From NCBI RefSeq assembly GCF_009847015.1, contig NZ_WVEM01000015.1, positions 1 through 64,000 of the forward strand: a stretch of DNA of 64,000 nucleotides. The letters run 5' to 3'. The DNA is from Sunxiuqinia indica. GTDB lineage: Bacteria; Bacteroidota; Bacteroidia; Bacteroidales; Prolixibacteraceae. The notes beneath the pieces were generated by a model. The model was not told where the DNA came from. It saw nothing but the letters and a program-made list of their open reading frames with translations, and searched no databases. Positions within the stretch are counted from its first letter, which is position 1. Each line of letters opens with the position of its first letter. This document shows positions 1 through 10,000 of this stretch, piece after piece. The position numbers and the translations under genes were made by a program.

Positions 1-2
1 CA

Positions 3-104
3 TCAAATAGTAGGGGCTTATTATTTATGCGATTGCTTGAACAGGCTGTTATTGCAGAGCCTGTAACATATGAAAAAATAATTAAAGAAAATCACGGGTA
101 TTGA
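3..104 (+). CDS. 3' end of an upstream gene (partial)
   Basis: An open frame enters from the left edge and ends at TGA 102-104. It gives about 33 residues ending in KIIKENHGY. The composition looks like a real soluble C-terminus (MRLLEQAVIAEPVTYEK is typical charged and hydrophobic alternation), and it ends about 50 bases before the likely start of the sigma factor. The product cannot be identified from this fragment, and the call rests only on reading-frame quality. Confidence 0.4.
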   Translation, partial: SNSRGLLFMRLLEQAVIAEPVTYEKIIKENHGY

Positions 105-155
105 TTGGATACCCCCATTAAAATATTTAATATTGTTGTCACTTATCTGGTGTTC

Positions 156-743
156 ATGTCTGTTGAAAATGAAAAAAATAAAAGTGATAATGAACTATTT
201 CAAGATTTTCTGAATGGGAATAATCTTTATTTTTCTTATTTTTTTGATAAATATTATCGTGGGCTATGTGTCTATGCCTATAAGATGATTGGCTCTGAGA
301 GTGCAGCTGAAGACCTCGTACAAGATTTATTCGTTAAAATTTGGGAAAACAGAAGTAAATTTTCTATCAAGGCGAACGTAAAATCATATTTCTTGCGTGC
401 AGTCCATAACAAGTGTTTGGATTTTATTGCTCATCAAAACATAAAAGCAAGTCATCGTTCCTATCATTTAAGTCATTTCTCTGAGGCAGAGTTGTTAGAT
501 TATCCGCTGATGGATTTCGAATTAGAGGAAAGGCTAAAACAAGCTATTGATTCATTACCAAAGGGTATTCGGGAAACTTATATAATGAATCGTATTGACG
601 GTTTGACTTATCAGCAAATAGCAGAAAAAGAAGGAGTTTCTGTAAAAGCTATCGAATACCGAATGAGTAGAGCCATCTCATTACTGCGTGAAGACCTAAA
701 AGAGTATTTGCTATTAGCTCTTCTTTTCCTAACCCTACAATAA
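156..743 (+). CDS. ECF RNA polymerase sigma factor of the PUL
   Basis: A sigma-70 family extracytoplasmic-function sigma factor of about 195 residues. Region 2 is visible as ESAAEDLVQDLFVKIWENR (promoter -10 recognition and core binding). Region 4 is the helix-turn-helix segment TYQQIAEKEGVSVKAIEYRM near the C-terminus. The open frame extends to a TTG at 105, but ATG 156 is a better start because family proteins begin about 25 residues before region 2. It lies 60 bases before a FecR-type anti-sigma gene and upstream of susC/susD. In Bacteroidota this arrangement couples glycan sensing at the outer membrane to PUL transcription: SusC signals through the anti-sigma factor to release the sigma factor. 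The family is certain; the glycan trigger is inferred only from the neighbours. Confidence 0.9.
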   Translation: MSVENEKNKSDNELFQDFLNGNNLYFSYFFDKYYRGLCVYAYKMIGSESAAEDLVQDLFVKIWENRSKFSIKANVKSYFLRAVHNKCLDFIAHQNIKASHRSYHLSHFSEAELLDYPLMDFELEERLKQAIDSLPKGIRETYIMNRIDGLTYQQIAEKEGVSVKAIEYRMSRAISLLREDLKEYLLLALLFLTLQ

Positions 744-803
744 AATTCTGATTTCCTTTTAGGGTACTGTTTTATATACTCGTCATATTTATGTGTCATC
801 ATT

Positions 804-1859
804 ATGAATCAAATTAAAAATATACCCGATTTTGTATTTGCCTGTCTAAATGAATCAGCGACAGCGCAAGAAATAGAGCAACTTGACCAATGGTTGGTTG
901 ATCTTGAAAATGCACAGTTATACAAACAACTTAAGACAATCAATATGCTTAGTAACGATTTAAAATTATATCGTTCTTTTAATATTGAGACTGCAAGAAA
1001 AAAAGTTGAACTTGAGATTAAAGAAAGGAAAAGGATAGTATTTTTCCATAGGTTGCAACGCTATGCTGCTGTCTTGCTCGTTCCTGTGCTTTTGACTGCG
1101 GCATTTTTCATATACAAAACTATTCATTTAAAACAAGATATTTCCAGATCAATTGTTGTACAGAATATTTATGCACAACCCGGTACTAGAAGTCATTTCT
1201 TCTTACCTGATAGTACTGAGGTGTGGCTGAATACAGCAAGTTCCATCAAATTCCCTTCAATATTCAAAGGAAAAACAAGACTTGTTGAGTTGGATGGGGA
1301 AGCATACTTTAAAGTATATAAGGATGAGAAAAAGCCGTTCATTGTACAAAAAGATGGCTTCCGGGTACGAGCATTAGGAACCGCATTTAATTTTTGTGCC
1401 TATGATGGAGATCGACGGTTTTCAGCTACTCTTGAGGAAGGAAAAATTCAGGTAACTGAAATTTCTTTAAATAAGACACTTTTAATAAATCCGGGGGAAC
1501 AAGTCGATTTTCTGGTATCCGAAAATAAATTCAAGAAGTCAAAGGTTAATGTTCAAAATGTTATCGCATGGAAAAATGGCCGCCTGGTATTTGATAAAAC
1601 ACCATTATCAGATGTAGTCTTAGCTCTTGGACGTTGGTTTAATGCTGACATTGAGCTTGTTGATCCTTCCATCGCAAACTACAGGTATACAGCTACTTTT
1701 ACAAATGAAAGTTTAAAGCAGGTGATGGAATTACTTGAACTTTCAGCCCCAATAAAATATACCATTAAAGAAAGATCAAAAACTGATGATAACTCATTTA
1801 CTAAAGAACTAGTCAGAATACGTAAAAGTTCCAATATCGAATTCATAAAACAAAACTGA
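804..1859 (+). CDS. FecR-type anti-sigma factor (DUF4974)
   Basis: An inner-membrane anti-sigma factor of 351 residues. It has a cytoplasmic N-terminal part (about 1-85) that would bind the sigma factor, one membrane helix at about 88-104 (YAAVLLVPVLLTAAFFIY), then a periplasmic FecR domain (about 120-220, with the family motif GEAYFK near 165) and a C-terminal DUF4974 domain (about 255-330, resembling a secretin/TonB short domain). It would keep the adjacent ECF sigma factor inactive until contacted by the N-terminal signalling domain of the SusC protein downstream. A strong hairpin follows the stop codon, so the sigma/anti-sigma pair may be transcribed separately from susC/susD. Confidence 0.9.
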   Translation: MNQIKNIPDFVFACLNESATAQEIEQLDQWLVDLENAQLYKQLKTINMLSNDLKLYRSFNIETARKKVELEIKERKRIVFFHRLQRYAAVLLVPVLLTAAFFIYKTIHLKQDISRSIVVQNIYAQPGTRSHFFLPDSTEVWLNTASSIKFPSIFKGKTRLVELDGEAYFKVYKDEKKPFIVQKDGFRVRALGTAFNFCAYDGDRRFSATLEEGKIQVTEISLNKTLLINPGEQVDFLVSENKFKKSKVNVQNVIAWKNGRLVFDKTPLSDVVLALGRWFNADIELVDPSIANYRYTATFTNESLKQVMELLELSAPIKYTIKERSKTDDNSFTKELVRIRKSSNIEFIKQN

Positions 1860-1890
1860 AACGCTTATGGAATAACTGATTTATAAAACA

Positions 1891-1920
1891 AAAGAGGCAG
1901 TCTGCCAACTGCCTCTTTTA
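1891..1920 (+). terminator. Hairpin terminator between anti-sigma gene and susC
   Basis: An 11-bp perfect stem, AAAGAGGCAGT (1891-1901) with ACTGCCTCTTT (1908-1918) and a 6-base loop. It is flanked by A-rich and T-rich sequence, so it could act in both directions. It sits 52 bases before the susC start. Confidence 0.75.
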
Positions 1921-1971
1921 AACCGCCTAAACGGCTAATTATATTTATTAAAAATAAAATCATTCAAATTT

Positions 1972-4900
1972 ATGAAAAAAAAACGTAATCCTTTCATGGG
2001 AATTGGGGAACCAATCCTGTGGGTTAAATTTTTAATCACAATGAAGTTAACAATCGTCTTAAGTTTACTTTTAGTGGTACAGTCTTTTGCTATTCAAACT
2101 TACTCTCAGGAAACGACGCTGAACCTCAACGTCTATGATGTTTCAATAAAGAACGTTCTAAAGGAAATTGAAAACCAGTCGAAATTTTATTTCTTGTATA
2201 ACGACGATCTTATTGATGTTTCAAGGAAAGTTAATATAAACGTGCAGAATTCCAATATTGAGGATATCCTCAACCAGGTTTTAAAAAAACAAAAAATTGG
2301 CTATGTGATTAAGGGGAGGCAGATTGTTCTTTCTCCTCTTGCTGAAAAAGACTATTTGGCTTTACTTCAAGATATTACGGTTGGCGGAAAGGTTTCTGAT
2401 TCATCAGGTGATCCCCTTCCGGGTGTAACGGTTGTAATAAAAGGTACAACGAAAGGTACAATTACAGATTCTAATGGAAATTATGAATTGACAAATGTGT
2501 CTCCTAATCAAGTATTAGTTTTTTCATTTGTTGGAATGCGATCACAAGAAATTCCCGTGAAAGGGAAGCAGCAAATAAATGTTATGCTTGGTGAAGAAAC
2601 GATTGGGTTAAAGGATGTTGTTGTTGTTGGATATGGAACTCAAACTAAAACAATGGTTTCAACAGCAATATCATCCATTGATTCAGAAAAATTATCAAGT
2701 ATTCCTGTAACTAGTCCGGCGGAAGCAATGGTTGGACAGATTGCCGGTGTCAGATTTCAGCAAGCTAGTGGAGATCCTGGAAGCGCACCATACATCAGGA
2801 TCCGGGGAAATGGTTCATTGACAAGTAGTAATAGCCCCCTTTTTGTTATTGATGGATATCCTACTGATGATGCAAGCCTATTTAATGCAATTCTCCCTAA
2901 TGATATTGAGAGCATTGATGTTTTAAAGGATGCTGCGTCAGCTGCAATATACGGGTCCCGGGCAGGAAACGGTGTCATTCTGGTGACAACAAAGCAGGGG
3001 AAACTAGGGAAAACCAAATTTACTTTTGATGCTACGACAGGGATTCAGCAAGTGACACAAAGATATGAAATGGCTGGACCAGAATTATTTGCTGAAGTTG
3101 CTAAGGAGTCTCGAGTAAATTCAGGACTGGATATTCCCGATTTTTTAAACCAACCGGAAAGGTGGGCTAATACTGATTGGCAAGATGTGATTTTTCGTAC
3201 AGCCCCTTTTCAGAATTTCCAAATTGGTGCTTCCGGAGGCAGTGAGAAAATGAATTTCAATATTTCTTTTGGGTATCTGGACAACCAAGGAGTACTTGTC
3301 AATAGTTTTGAAAAAAGATATTCGATGAGAGCTTCATTTAATTCAATGCTTACAAAAAAATTGGAAGTTGGAGTCAACATCGCCCCAACTTATTCTGTCG
3401 TTCGGTCCCAAAATACTTCAGGAGGGAATACTCGTAGTGGAGTCACCGGAGTACTTGCTGACGCTCTGAATAACATTCCAATGCTTCCTGTTTGGAAAGA
3501 AAATGGTGATTATTATGTCAATATCCAGGATGATGAAATGAAAGCTATTTTCAATACGAAAGTGTCTAATCCATTAAACAAACTTGATGCATATCGTGAT
3601 TTTACGTATTCGATTATGCAAACAGCCAACACATTTATTTCTTATACTCCAATTGAAGGATTGACATTGAAATCGACATTTAATGTGGGTTATACAAATT
3701 TTCGAAATGAAATGTATACGGAAGCATTTTTGGCTCTGGGTAATGGAAACACGGGAAATATTTCGACCCCTAATTTGGCACAGATAACAGCAAAAAGAAC
3801 AAATGTGACAAATCTGAATTGGTATTGGTCTAATACAGCAACTTACGATTTCAAGTTAGGGAATAAAAATTTATTCACTGCTCTTCTTGGCTATGATACT
3901 TCAAAACAGGAAAATTACTCTTTAGAGGTAACTCCGAGAACGGACGCTGATAATCCTGTAGCTTTTATTAACACAAACATTAAGAGTGTCGCAGGGGCTG
4001 TTCTAACCTCAGGTGCTTCACTGAAGGATGAGTATGTTTTTGATGCTTTTTTTGCTAGAGTCAACTACTCCTATGACAGAAAATATCTTTTATCTGCGTC
4101 TATTCGAAAAGATAGGTCAAGTCGCTTCGGACCTAATAATCGAGATGGAATTTTTCCGTCTGTATCTGCTGCTTGGAATATCAGTCGAGAACAATTTATG
4201 GAAGAACAAAAATTATTCTCAACAGCTAAGGTCCGGTTAAGTTACGGTGAAACTGGTAATGACAGATTGTCTGGATCATATCCTTGGTTGACAATTTTAA
4301 ATAAAGATTATTATAATTTCGGCACGGTTGATGCCCGTGTATTGACTTATGCTCCTTCTGGATTTTCAAATGCCAATCTGGGGTGGGAAAAAAATAAACA
4401 GTTTGATATGGGGATCGATATAGGAGTATTAAAAAACCGACTCAATTTAAATATCGATGTCTATGAACGAAACAGTAATACAATAATTGAAGCCTCTATT
4501 CCAACAATTAACGGAAAAGCTTCGAGCGCCCTTCAGAATATTGGGAATGTTCAAAACAAAGGGGTTGAGATCACTCTGAACTCTAAAAACTTTACTGAAA
4601 TTTTTCATTGGCAAACCGATTTCAATATTTCATTCAATAAGAATAAGATAACAGAGTTGAATGGAGACGCAAAAGTTTTTGGAACTGAAGATGGCTATAT
4701 TAGGAACTATTTAGGACGCCCCATGGCCGATATTTATGCTTACAAAGTGATTGGAACATTTAATAATGAGCAGGATCTGATCGATTATGCACAATTTGGC
4801 ACACAAGGGATTGGTGATCTTCGATTCGAAGATGTTACAGGACCAGATGGGGTTCCGGACGGTAAAATTGATGGGAATGATATGACCCTTATTGGAAATG

Positions 4901-5415
4901 CTCAACCCAACTTTGTATGTGGTTTGACTAACACTTTTCAATATAAAAGTTTTGACTTAAATATAATTCTTGATGGTTCTTATGGTGGTTATGTTGTAAA
5001 CCAATTTGAAAGGGCTATTACATTAAATAGGCATTTGGAAAATATGACGGCAAGCAGTGCCAAAAACCGCTGGCAATCTGAAGAAAACCCAGGAGATGGC
5101 AAAACTCCGAGGGCTGGTTCACAGCATTTAAGTACAAATATTACAACTAACAGCCGGTATGTTTATAAAACAAATTTCCTAAGGATTAGAAACGTATCAT
5201 TGGGCTATACACTCCCAAGGTCTACTTTACAAAAGTTGAAAATACAAAATATGAGAATATTTTTAACAGTCGCTAACTTATACACTTTTACCAAATATCC
5301 AGGATGGAATCCTGAAGGAAATACTAATGGAGATAATGCGACTTCGAATGGGTATGATATCGGGGCTTATCCTGTTTCAAGGAATAGCTCATTAGGGATT
5401 AATCTTAGTTTTTAG
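1972..5415 (+). CDS. SusC/RagA-family TonB-dependent transporter with STN domain
   Basis: An outer-membrane glycan importer of 1147 residues. Order of parts: a long Bacteroidota-type signal sequence (1 to about 46), an STN signalling domain (about 48-122), a carboxypeptidase-regulatory-like beta-sandwich (about 136-212), a TonB box DVVVVGYGTQ (215-224), the plug (about 226-340) and the beta-barrel to the C-terminus, which ends in a typical aromatic outer-membrane signature (GINLSF). The STN domain is the part expected to talk to the FecR-type anti-sigma factor encoded just upstream, so this is a transducer as well as a transporter. It pairs with the SusD lipoprotein that starts 33 bases later. 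The glycan is not readable from the barrel; neighbours suggest a rhamnose-containing polymer. Confidence 0.95.
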   Translation: MKKKRNPFMGIGEPILWVKFLITMKLTIVLSLLLVVQSFAIQTYSQETTLNLNVYDVSIKNVLKEIENQSKFYFLYNDDLIDVSRKVNINVQNSNIEDILNQVLKKQKIGYVIKGRQIVLSPLAEKDYLALLQDITVGGKVSDSSGDPLPGVTVVIKGTTKGTITDSNGNYELTNVSPNQVLVFSFVGMRSQEIPVKGKQQINVMLGEETIGLKDVVVVGYGTQTKTMVSTAISSIDSEKLSSIPVTSPAEAMVGQIAGVRFQQASGDPGSAPYIRIRGNGSLTSSNSPLFVIDGYPTDDASLFNAILPNDIESIDVLKDAASAAIYGSRAGNGVILVTTKQGKLGKTKFTFDATTGIQQVTQRYEMAGPELFAEVAKESRVNSGLDIPDFLNQPERWANTDWQDVIFRTAPFQNFQIGASGGSEKMNFNISFGYLDNQGVLVNSFEKRYSMRASFNSMLTKKLEVGVNIAPTYSVVRSQNTSGGNTRSGVTGVLADALNNIPMLPVWKENGDYYVNIQDDEMKAIFNTKVSNPLNKLDAYRDFTYSIMQTANTFISYTPIEGLTLKSTFNVGYTNFRNEMYTEAFLALGNGNTGNISTPNLAQITAKRTNVTNLNWYWSNTATYDFKLGNKNLFTALLGYDTSKQENYSLEVTPRTDADNPVAFINTNIKSVAGAVLTSGASLKDEYVFDAFFARVNYSYDRKYLLSASIRKDRSSRFGPNNRDGIFPSVSAAWNISREQFMEEQKLFSTAKVRLSYGETGNDRLSGSYPWLTILNKDYYNFGTVDARVLTYAPSGFSNANLGWEKNKQFDMGIDIGVLKNRLNLNIDVYERNSNTIIEASIPTINGKASSALQNIGNVQNKGVEITLNSKNFTEIFHWQTDFNISFNKNKITELNGDAKVFGTEDGYIRNYLGRPMADIYAYKVIGTFNNEQDLIDYAQFGTQGIGDLRFEDVTGPDGVPDGKIDGNDMTLIGNAQPNFVCGLTNTFQYKSFDLNIILDGSYGGYVVNQFERAITLNRHLENMTASSAKNRWQSEENPGDGKTPRAGSQHLSTNITTNSRYVYKTNFLRIRNVSLGYTLPRSTLQKLKIQNMRIFLTVANLYTFTKYPGWNPEGNTNGDNATSNGYDIGAYPVSRNSSLGINLSF

Positions 5416-5448
5416 TTTTTCTAATGATATTAAAAAGTACAAAATAAA

Positions 5449-6927
5449 ATGAAAATAAATAATTTACTTAGTTTGATAATCATAGTAATTTTCACTGTTT
5501 CTTGTAGTGAAAGTTATTTTGGCAGGTATCCGTTGGATTCCCTAACGGAGAGTAGTTTTTATTCTACTCAAGAAGAACTTGAATATGGACTGAATGATGC
5601 CTATAGCTCTCTAAGAGTTGCGTACGCCAATTATTTAGGTATCGGAGATTTACCTACCGATAATGCATTCAATCTAAAATTCAATAATAGTGCTGACAAC
5701 ATTAGTATGAATGAATCTAATGTTGTTGCTTCAAACGGGATTGTGTCTGATGTATGGGACGGAGCGTATCAAGTGATTTCAAGAACAAACCTGATTTTAA
5801 CAAAGATGGAGCCCGTTAACTTGGACAAAACTTTACGTGACAGGTTTGAAGGTGAAAGCAAATTTTTACGAGCGCTAATGTATTTTAATTTGGTACGGAT
5901 TTATGGATCGGTTCCCTTGGTACTAACAGATATCAAAACAACTCAGGAAGCATTCTCTATTGGGAAAGAGACTGTCGATAATATTTATGTTCAGATCATA
6001 CAGGATTTGACTGATGCAATGAATTTATTGCCTGATCAATATATTGAAAATGAAAATAAGGGAAGAGCAACAAGCCTAGCCGCTAAAACTTTATTGGGAA
6101 AGGTTTATCTCACACTCCATCAATACCAAGATGCATATGACGTTCTACAAGAAGTAATAGACGCAGAAGTCCATCATTTGTTAGATAATTATTTCGATGT
6201 GTTTGATGCTGCAAATCCCAATAATAGTGAGATCATTTTTGCTGTACAATATGCTCGCGGATTTTCGCCTTCAATGGGAAACCCATTTCAGGTCAGGCAT
6301 TTCCCAAATGAACAAATAGGGACTGCTCCTTATCTTAAGATGGGAACAGGAGAATATATGTTGACAACGTCGTTAATTCGGTCATTTGAGGACTCTGATA
6401 AAAGAATGATTTATGTTGATAGTCTTGCTAGTATTACACATGCACCGAGGTATATGTATATTTCAAAAAAATATATTGATCTTGGGCAGACTACAGTGAC
6501 TGATTCAGGGAGCGACCTAATGATTTTACGATATGCTGATGTTTTGCTAATGTGCGCGGAAGCGAAAGCAGGTTTAGATAAACCTCAAGAAGCTCTACCC
6601 TTTGTAGCTGAAATTCGCACTCGTGCAGGATTACCAACTGATAATTCCATTGCAGATAGTAAAGAATCAATGAACCTGGCAATTGAGCATGAACGGAGAA
6701 TTGAATTCTTTTCCGAAGGGCAAAGATGGTTTGATTTGCTTAGGACAGGACGTTTACAGACAGTAATGAACGCACATTTCGCGAATGGAGCAAAATACCC
6801 TGCAGAGGAGACTGGTTATAGTGGAACAACAACTAGTACAATTGAAAACTATGAACTTCTATTTCCAATTCCACAATATGAAGTGCAATTGAATCCTGAT
6901 AAATTGGAACAAAATCCAGGATATTGA
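5449..6927 (+). CDS. SusD/RagB-family glycan-binding lipoprotein
   Basis: A surface lipoprotein of 492 residues that forms the lid of the SusC pore. The lipoprotein signal peptide ends at the lipobox TVSC (Cys at about 19). SusD-like N-terminal helices follow (for example FYSTQEELEYGLNDAYSSL), with TPR-like helices in the middle. The RagB/SusD C-terminal domain carries the usual EHERRIEFFSEGQRWFDLLR segment (IEFF, RWFDLLRTGR) and the ending LNPDKLEQNPGY, which is diagnostic for the family. It lies directly downstream of susC, and a terminator follows, so susC-susD looks like its own transcription unit within the locus. Confidence 0.95.
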   Translation: MKINNLLSLIIIVIFTVSCSESYFGRYPLDSLTESSFYSTQEELEYGLNDAYSSLRVAYANYLGIGDLPTDNAFNLKFNNSADNISMNESNVVASNGIVSDVWDGAYQVISRTNLILTKMEPVNLDKTLRDRFEGESKFLRALMYFNLVRIYGSVPLVLTDIKTTQEAFSIGKETVDNIYVQIIQDLTDAMNLLPDQYIENENKGRATSLAAKTLLGKVYLTLHQYQDAYDVLQEVIDAEVHHLLDNYFDVFDAANPNNSEIIFAVQYARGFSPSMGNPFQVRHFPNEQIGTAPYLKMGTGEYMLTTSLIRSFEDSDKRMIYVDSLASITHAPRYMYISKKYIDLGQTTVTDSGSDLMILRYADVLLMCAEAKAGLDKPQEALPFVAEIRTRAGLPTDNSIADSKESMNLAIEHERRIEFFSEGQRWFDLLRTGRLQTVMNAHFANGAKYPAEETGYSGTTTSTIENYELLFPIPQYEVQLNPDKLEQNPGY

Positions 6928-6940
6928 TTTTTTTGATCAT

Positions 6941-6987
6941 AAAAGGCAGTACTTTGTAACATCTAAACCTATAAGGTGCTGCCTTTT
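6941..6987 (+). terminator. Rho-independent terminator after susD
   Basis: The left arm (6941-6955, AAAAGGCAGTACTTT) pairs with the right arm (6973-6987) over about 15 positions including G-T wobbles, with a 17-base loop and A/T-rich tails. It begins 13 bases after the SusD stop codon. Confidence 0.75.
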
Positions 6988-7045
6988 ACTAAATAGTTAA
7001 TAATTGATTAATACTGGTAGTTTTTAATATAAAATATATACATAA

Positions 7046-10000
7046 ATGCTATTTGTAAAACAGTTATTTGCCATATTTTTAGTGTGTTTTCTCATAATTG
7101 GGATGAATACACATTCTCAAAGTCAAAGTGTTAAATCTAATGTAAATGAAAGGATTTGGCCAGAAGTACAAAAGGCAATGAAGCCTTGGACTCGTTGGTG
7201 GTGGATGGGAAGCGCCGTGGATAAGAAAAACCTTGACTTGCGTTTAACCCAAATGGCCGATGCCGGGATTGGAGGTGTTGAAATCACCCCAATCTACGGT
7301 GTAAAAGGATATGAAGACAGGTACATTGATTTTCTGTCGCCAACCTGGATGGACATGCTTGATTTTACAGAACAGAAAGCAAATTCGTTGGGAATGGGGG
7401 TAGACATGAACACAGGTACAGGCTGGCCTTTTGGCGGACCTCAGATTACAAGTAACTTCGCTGCCGCCAAGCTTATCGTAACACAACCTGGACAAGCAGT
7501 TGCCAGAAAATTATTTACAGCAAAACTGACTACAGGAATCCCAATGCAGGAGAGACTCGGATCTCCATTGGAAACCGTGATTGCCATTAATGAGCAGGGC
7601 AAAAGGATTTCCATTACGGATAAAGTGGATGCGGATCAACTATTAACATGGACACCTGAAGAAGGGAAATGGACCATTTATGCCGCGTTTTGTGGCAAAA
7701 CAGGACAGAAAGTTAAACGGGCTGCTCCAGGAGGGGAAGGTTTTGTTATGGATCATTACACCAAAAAGCCGGTAGAGATCTACCTCAAAAGATTTACTGA
7801 TGCTTTCCAGGGACATCGTAAAGGAATCGATGCATTTTTTAACGATAGCTATGAAGTCTATGAAGCCAACTGGTCGCCCGATCTTTTTGAAACATTTGAA
7901 AAAGAGAAGGGATATGATCTTCGGCCGTATATCAAAGAACTTATGGGTGATGAAGAAACTGATCTGGTGGCACGCTTAAAGTGTGATTACAATGAAGTAC
8001 TGGGAGATATGTTACTCCATAATTTTACTAAAAAGTGGGTTGACTGGGCACATCAGAATGGTGCCAAAGCCAAAAATCAAGCCCACGGTTCTCCGGGAAA
8101 CCTGTTGGATTTGTACAGTGCTGCGGATATTCCTGAATGCGAAGCCTATTTCGGGATATCTAAGTTTTCAATACCAGAATTAATATATGATGAAGCTGAT
8201 CTTGATAGAGACCAATTTGAACATAATCCGGTGATTTTCAAGTATGCTTCTTCTGCTGCGCATTTTTATGAAAAATCGATGACTTCATCTGAAACTTTTG
8301 TTTGGCAAACTGAGCATTTTCGAACGGCTTTTTCACGGTGTAAGCCGGAAGTGGAAAAGCTTTTCCTGTCGGGGGTCAATCATGTCTATTTTCATGGGAG
8401 TACTTTTTCTCCTGAAGATGCAGTATGGCCTGGTTGGACTTTTTATGCATCAACTAATTTTGTGCCAGCCAACAGTACTTGGCCCCATTTAGAGGCCATG
8501 AATAAATACATCACTCGTTGTCAATCTGTATTACAAATAGGTAAACCGGATAATGAAATATTGGTGTACTGGCCAGTCTACGACCAATGGAATAAGGCTG
8601 ACGGTATGGAAAAAAGGTTCAACATGCACGATTTGGATAAATGGTTATTTCCAACAGATTTTTATAAAACAGTTAATATATTACAACGAGATGGTTTTTC
8701 TACCGACTTTGTATCGGACAAAATGATTGCCGAAGCTGCAAGCGGAGAGCATAAGGCCAGTTTTTCAGAAAAAGTTTTAATCGTTCCCGAATGCCATTAT
8801 ATGCCTGCTAAAACTCTGGAGAATATTTTGGCATTGGCAAAAAGTGGCGTGCTGGTGGTATTTAAAAGCCTTCCGAGAGATGTGCCAGGATATGCAAACC
8901 TTGATGTCAATAGGAAGAAATTCACAAAGGATTTAAACGGACTGCAGTTTGCACCCGATGCTAAAGGGATCAAGTCCATGAGGATAGGCTCTGGCAAAGT
9001 CATTTTGGCAACCGACCTAACTGGTGCACTGGAAACAAATTCTGTTTTACCCGAAGAAATAACTGACTTTGGGCTACAGTTTATCCGGAGGAAACTGGAT
9101 GACGGGAAATATTATTACCTAGTCAACCATTCATCCAATGCCATTGATGGTTTTGTGCCACTTCATGTAAAAGATGATGCTGCCATTTTGATGAACCCGC
9201 AGACCGGGACATTTGGTATCGCGTCTTCAAAAACGGATGATGGTAAGCTAGAAGTTCGGATACAATTACAACCGGGAGAAGCCATGATTGTGCGGACTTA
9301 TACCAACTCAAAGAATAGTTTCAATGTAAACCCATGGAGCTATTGGGGATCACCATTGGCTAGCACTGTGATCACTGGCCCATGGAAGCTTCACTTTACA
9401 CAAGGGGGGCCTGAATTGCCGGAAGATAAAACAATTGATGAACTCAAATCATGGACGCTATTGGGCGACGCTAAGGCTGTTGCTTTCTCCGGAAGTGGAG
9501 TATATACGACAACTTTTGAAATGGACTATATTTCTGCCAATGAGTATATGCTTAATTTAGGAAAGGTTAGCGAAAGTGCACATGTTTGGATTAATGGGAA
9601 AGATGCAGGAATTGCCTGGAGTATTCCCTTCCAACTGAAAATAAAACAATTCCTGAAAACCGGAACCAATACCCTGAAAATTGAGGTTGCCAACCTGTCG
9701 GCAAACCGTATCCGGGATATGGACAGGCGTGGGGTTAAATGGCGGAACTATCACGAGATTAATTTTGTGAACATTAAATACCAGCCATTTGACGCTTCCA
9801 ATTGGGACCCCGTGCCATCGGGCTTAATGGGACCTGTTACAATCACTGCATATACCACTGATCAGTATCTGGAATCAAGGGATTGGCTTCATGGCTGGAA
9901 GGCATTGCCCCATCCGTCTATTAACCGGGATGAACTCGCCCTCCAAATAAAGACGAACAAGTCACTATGGGACAAAGCTTTCGATTTTTTGGCGAACACT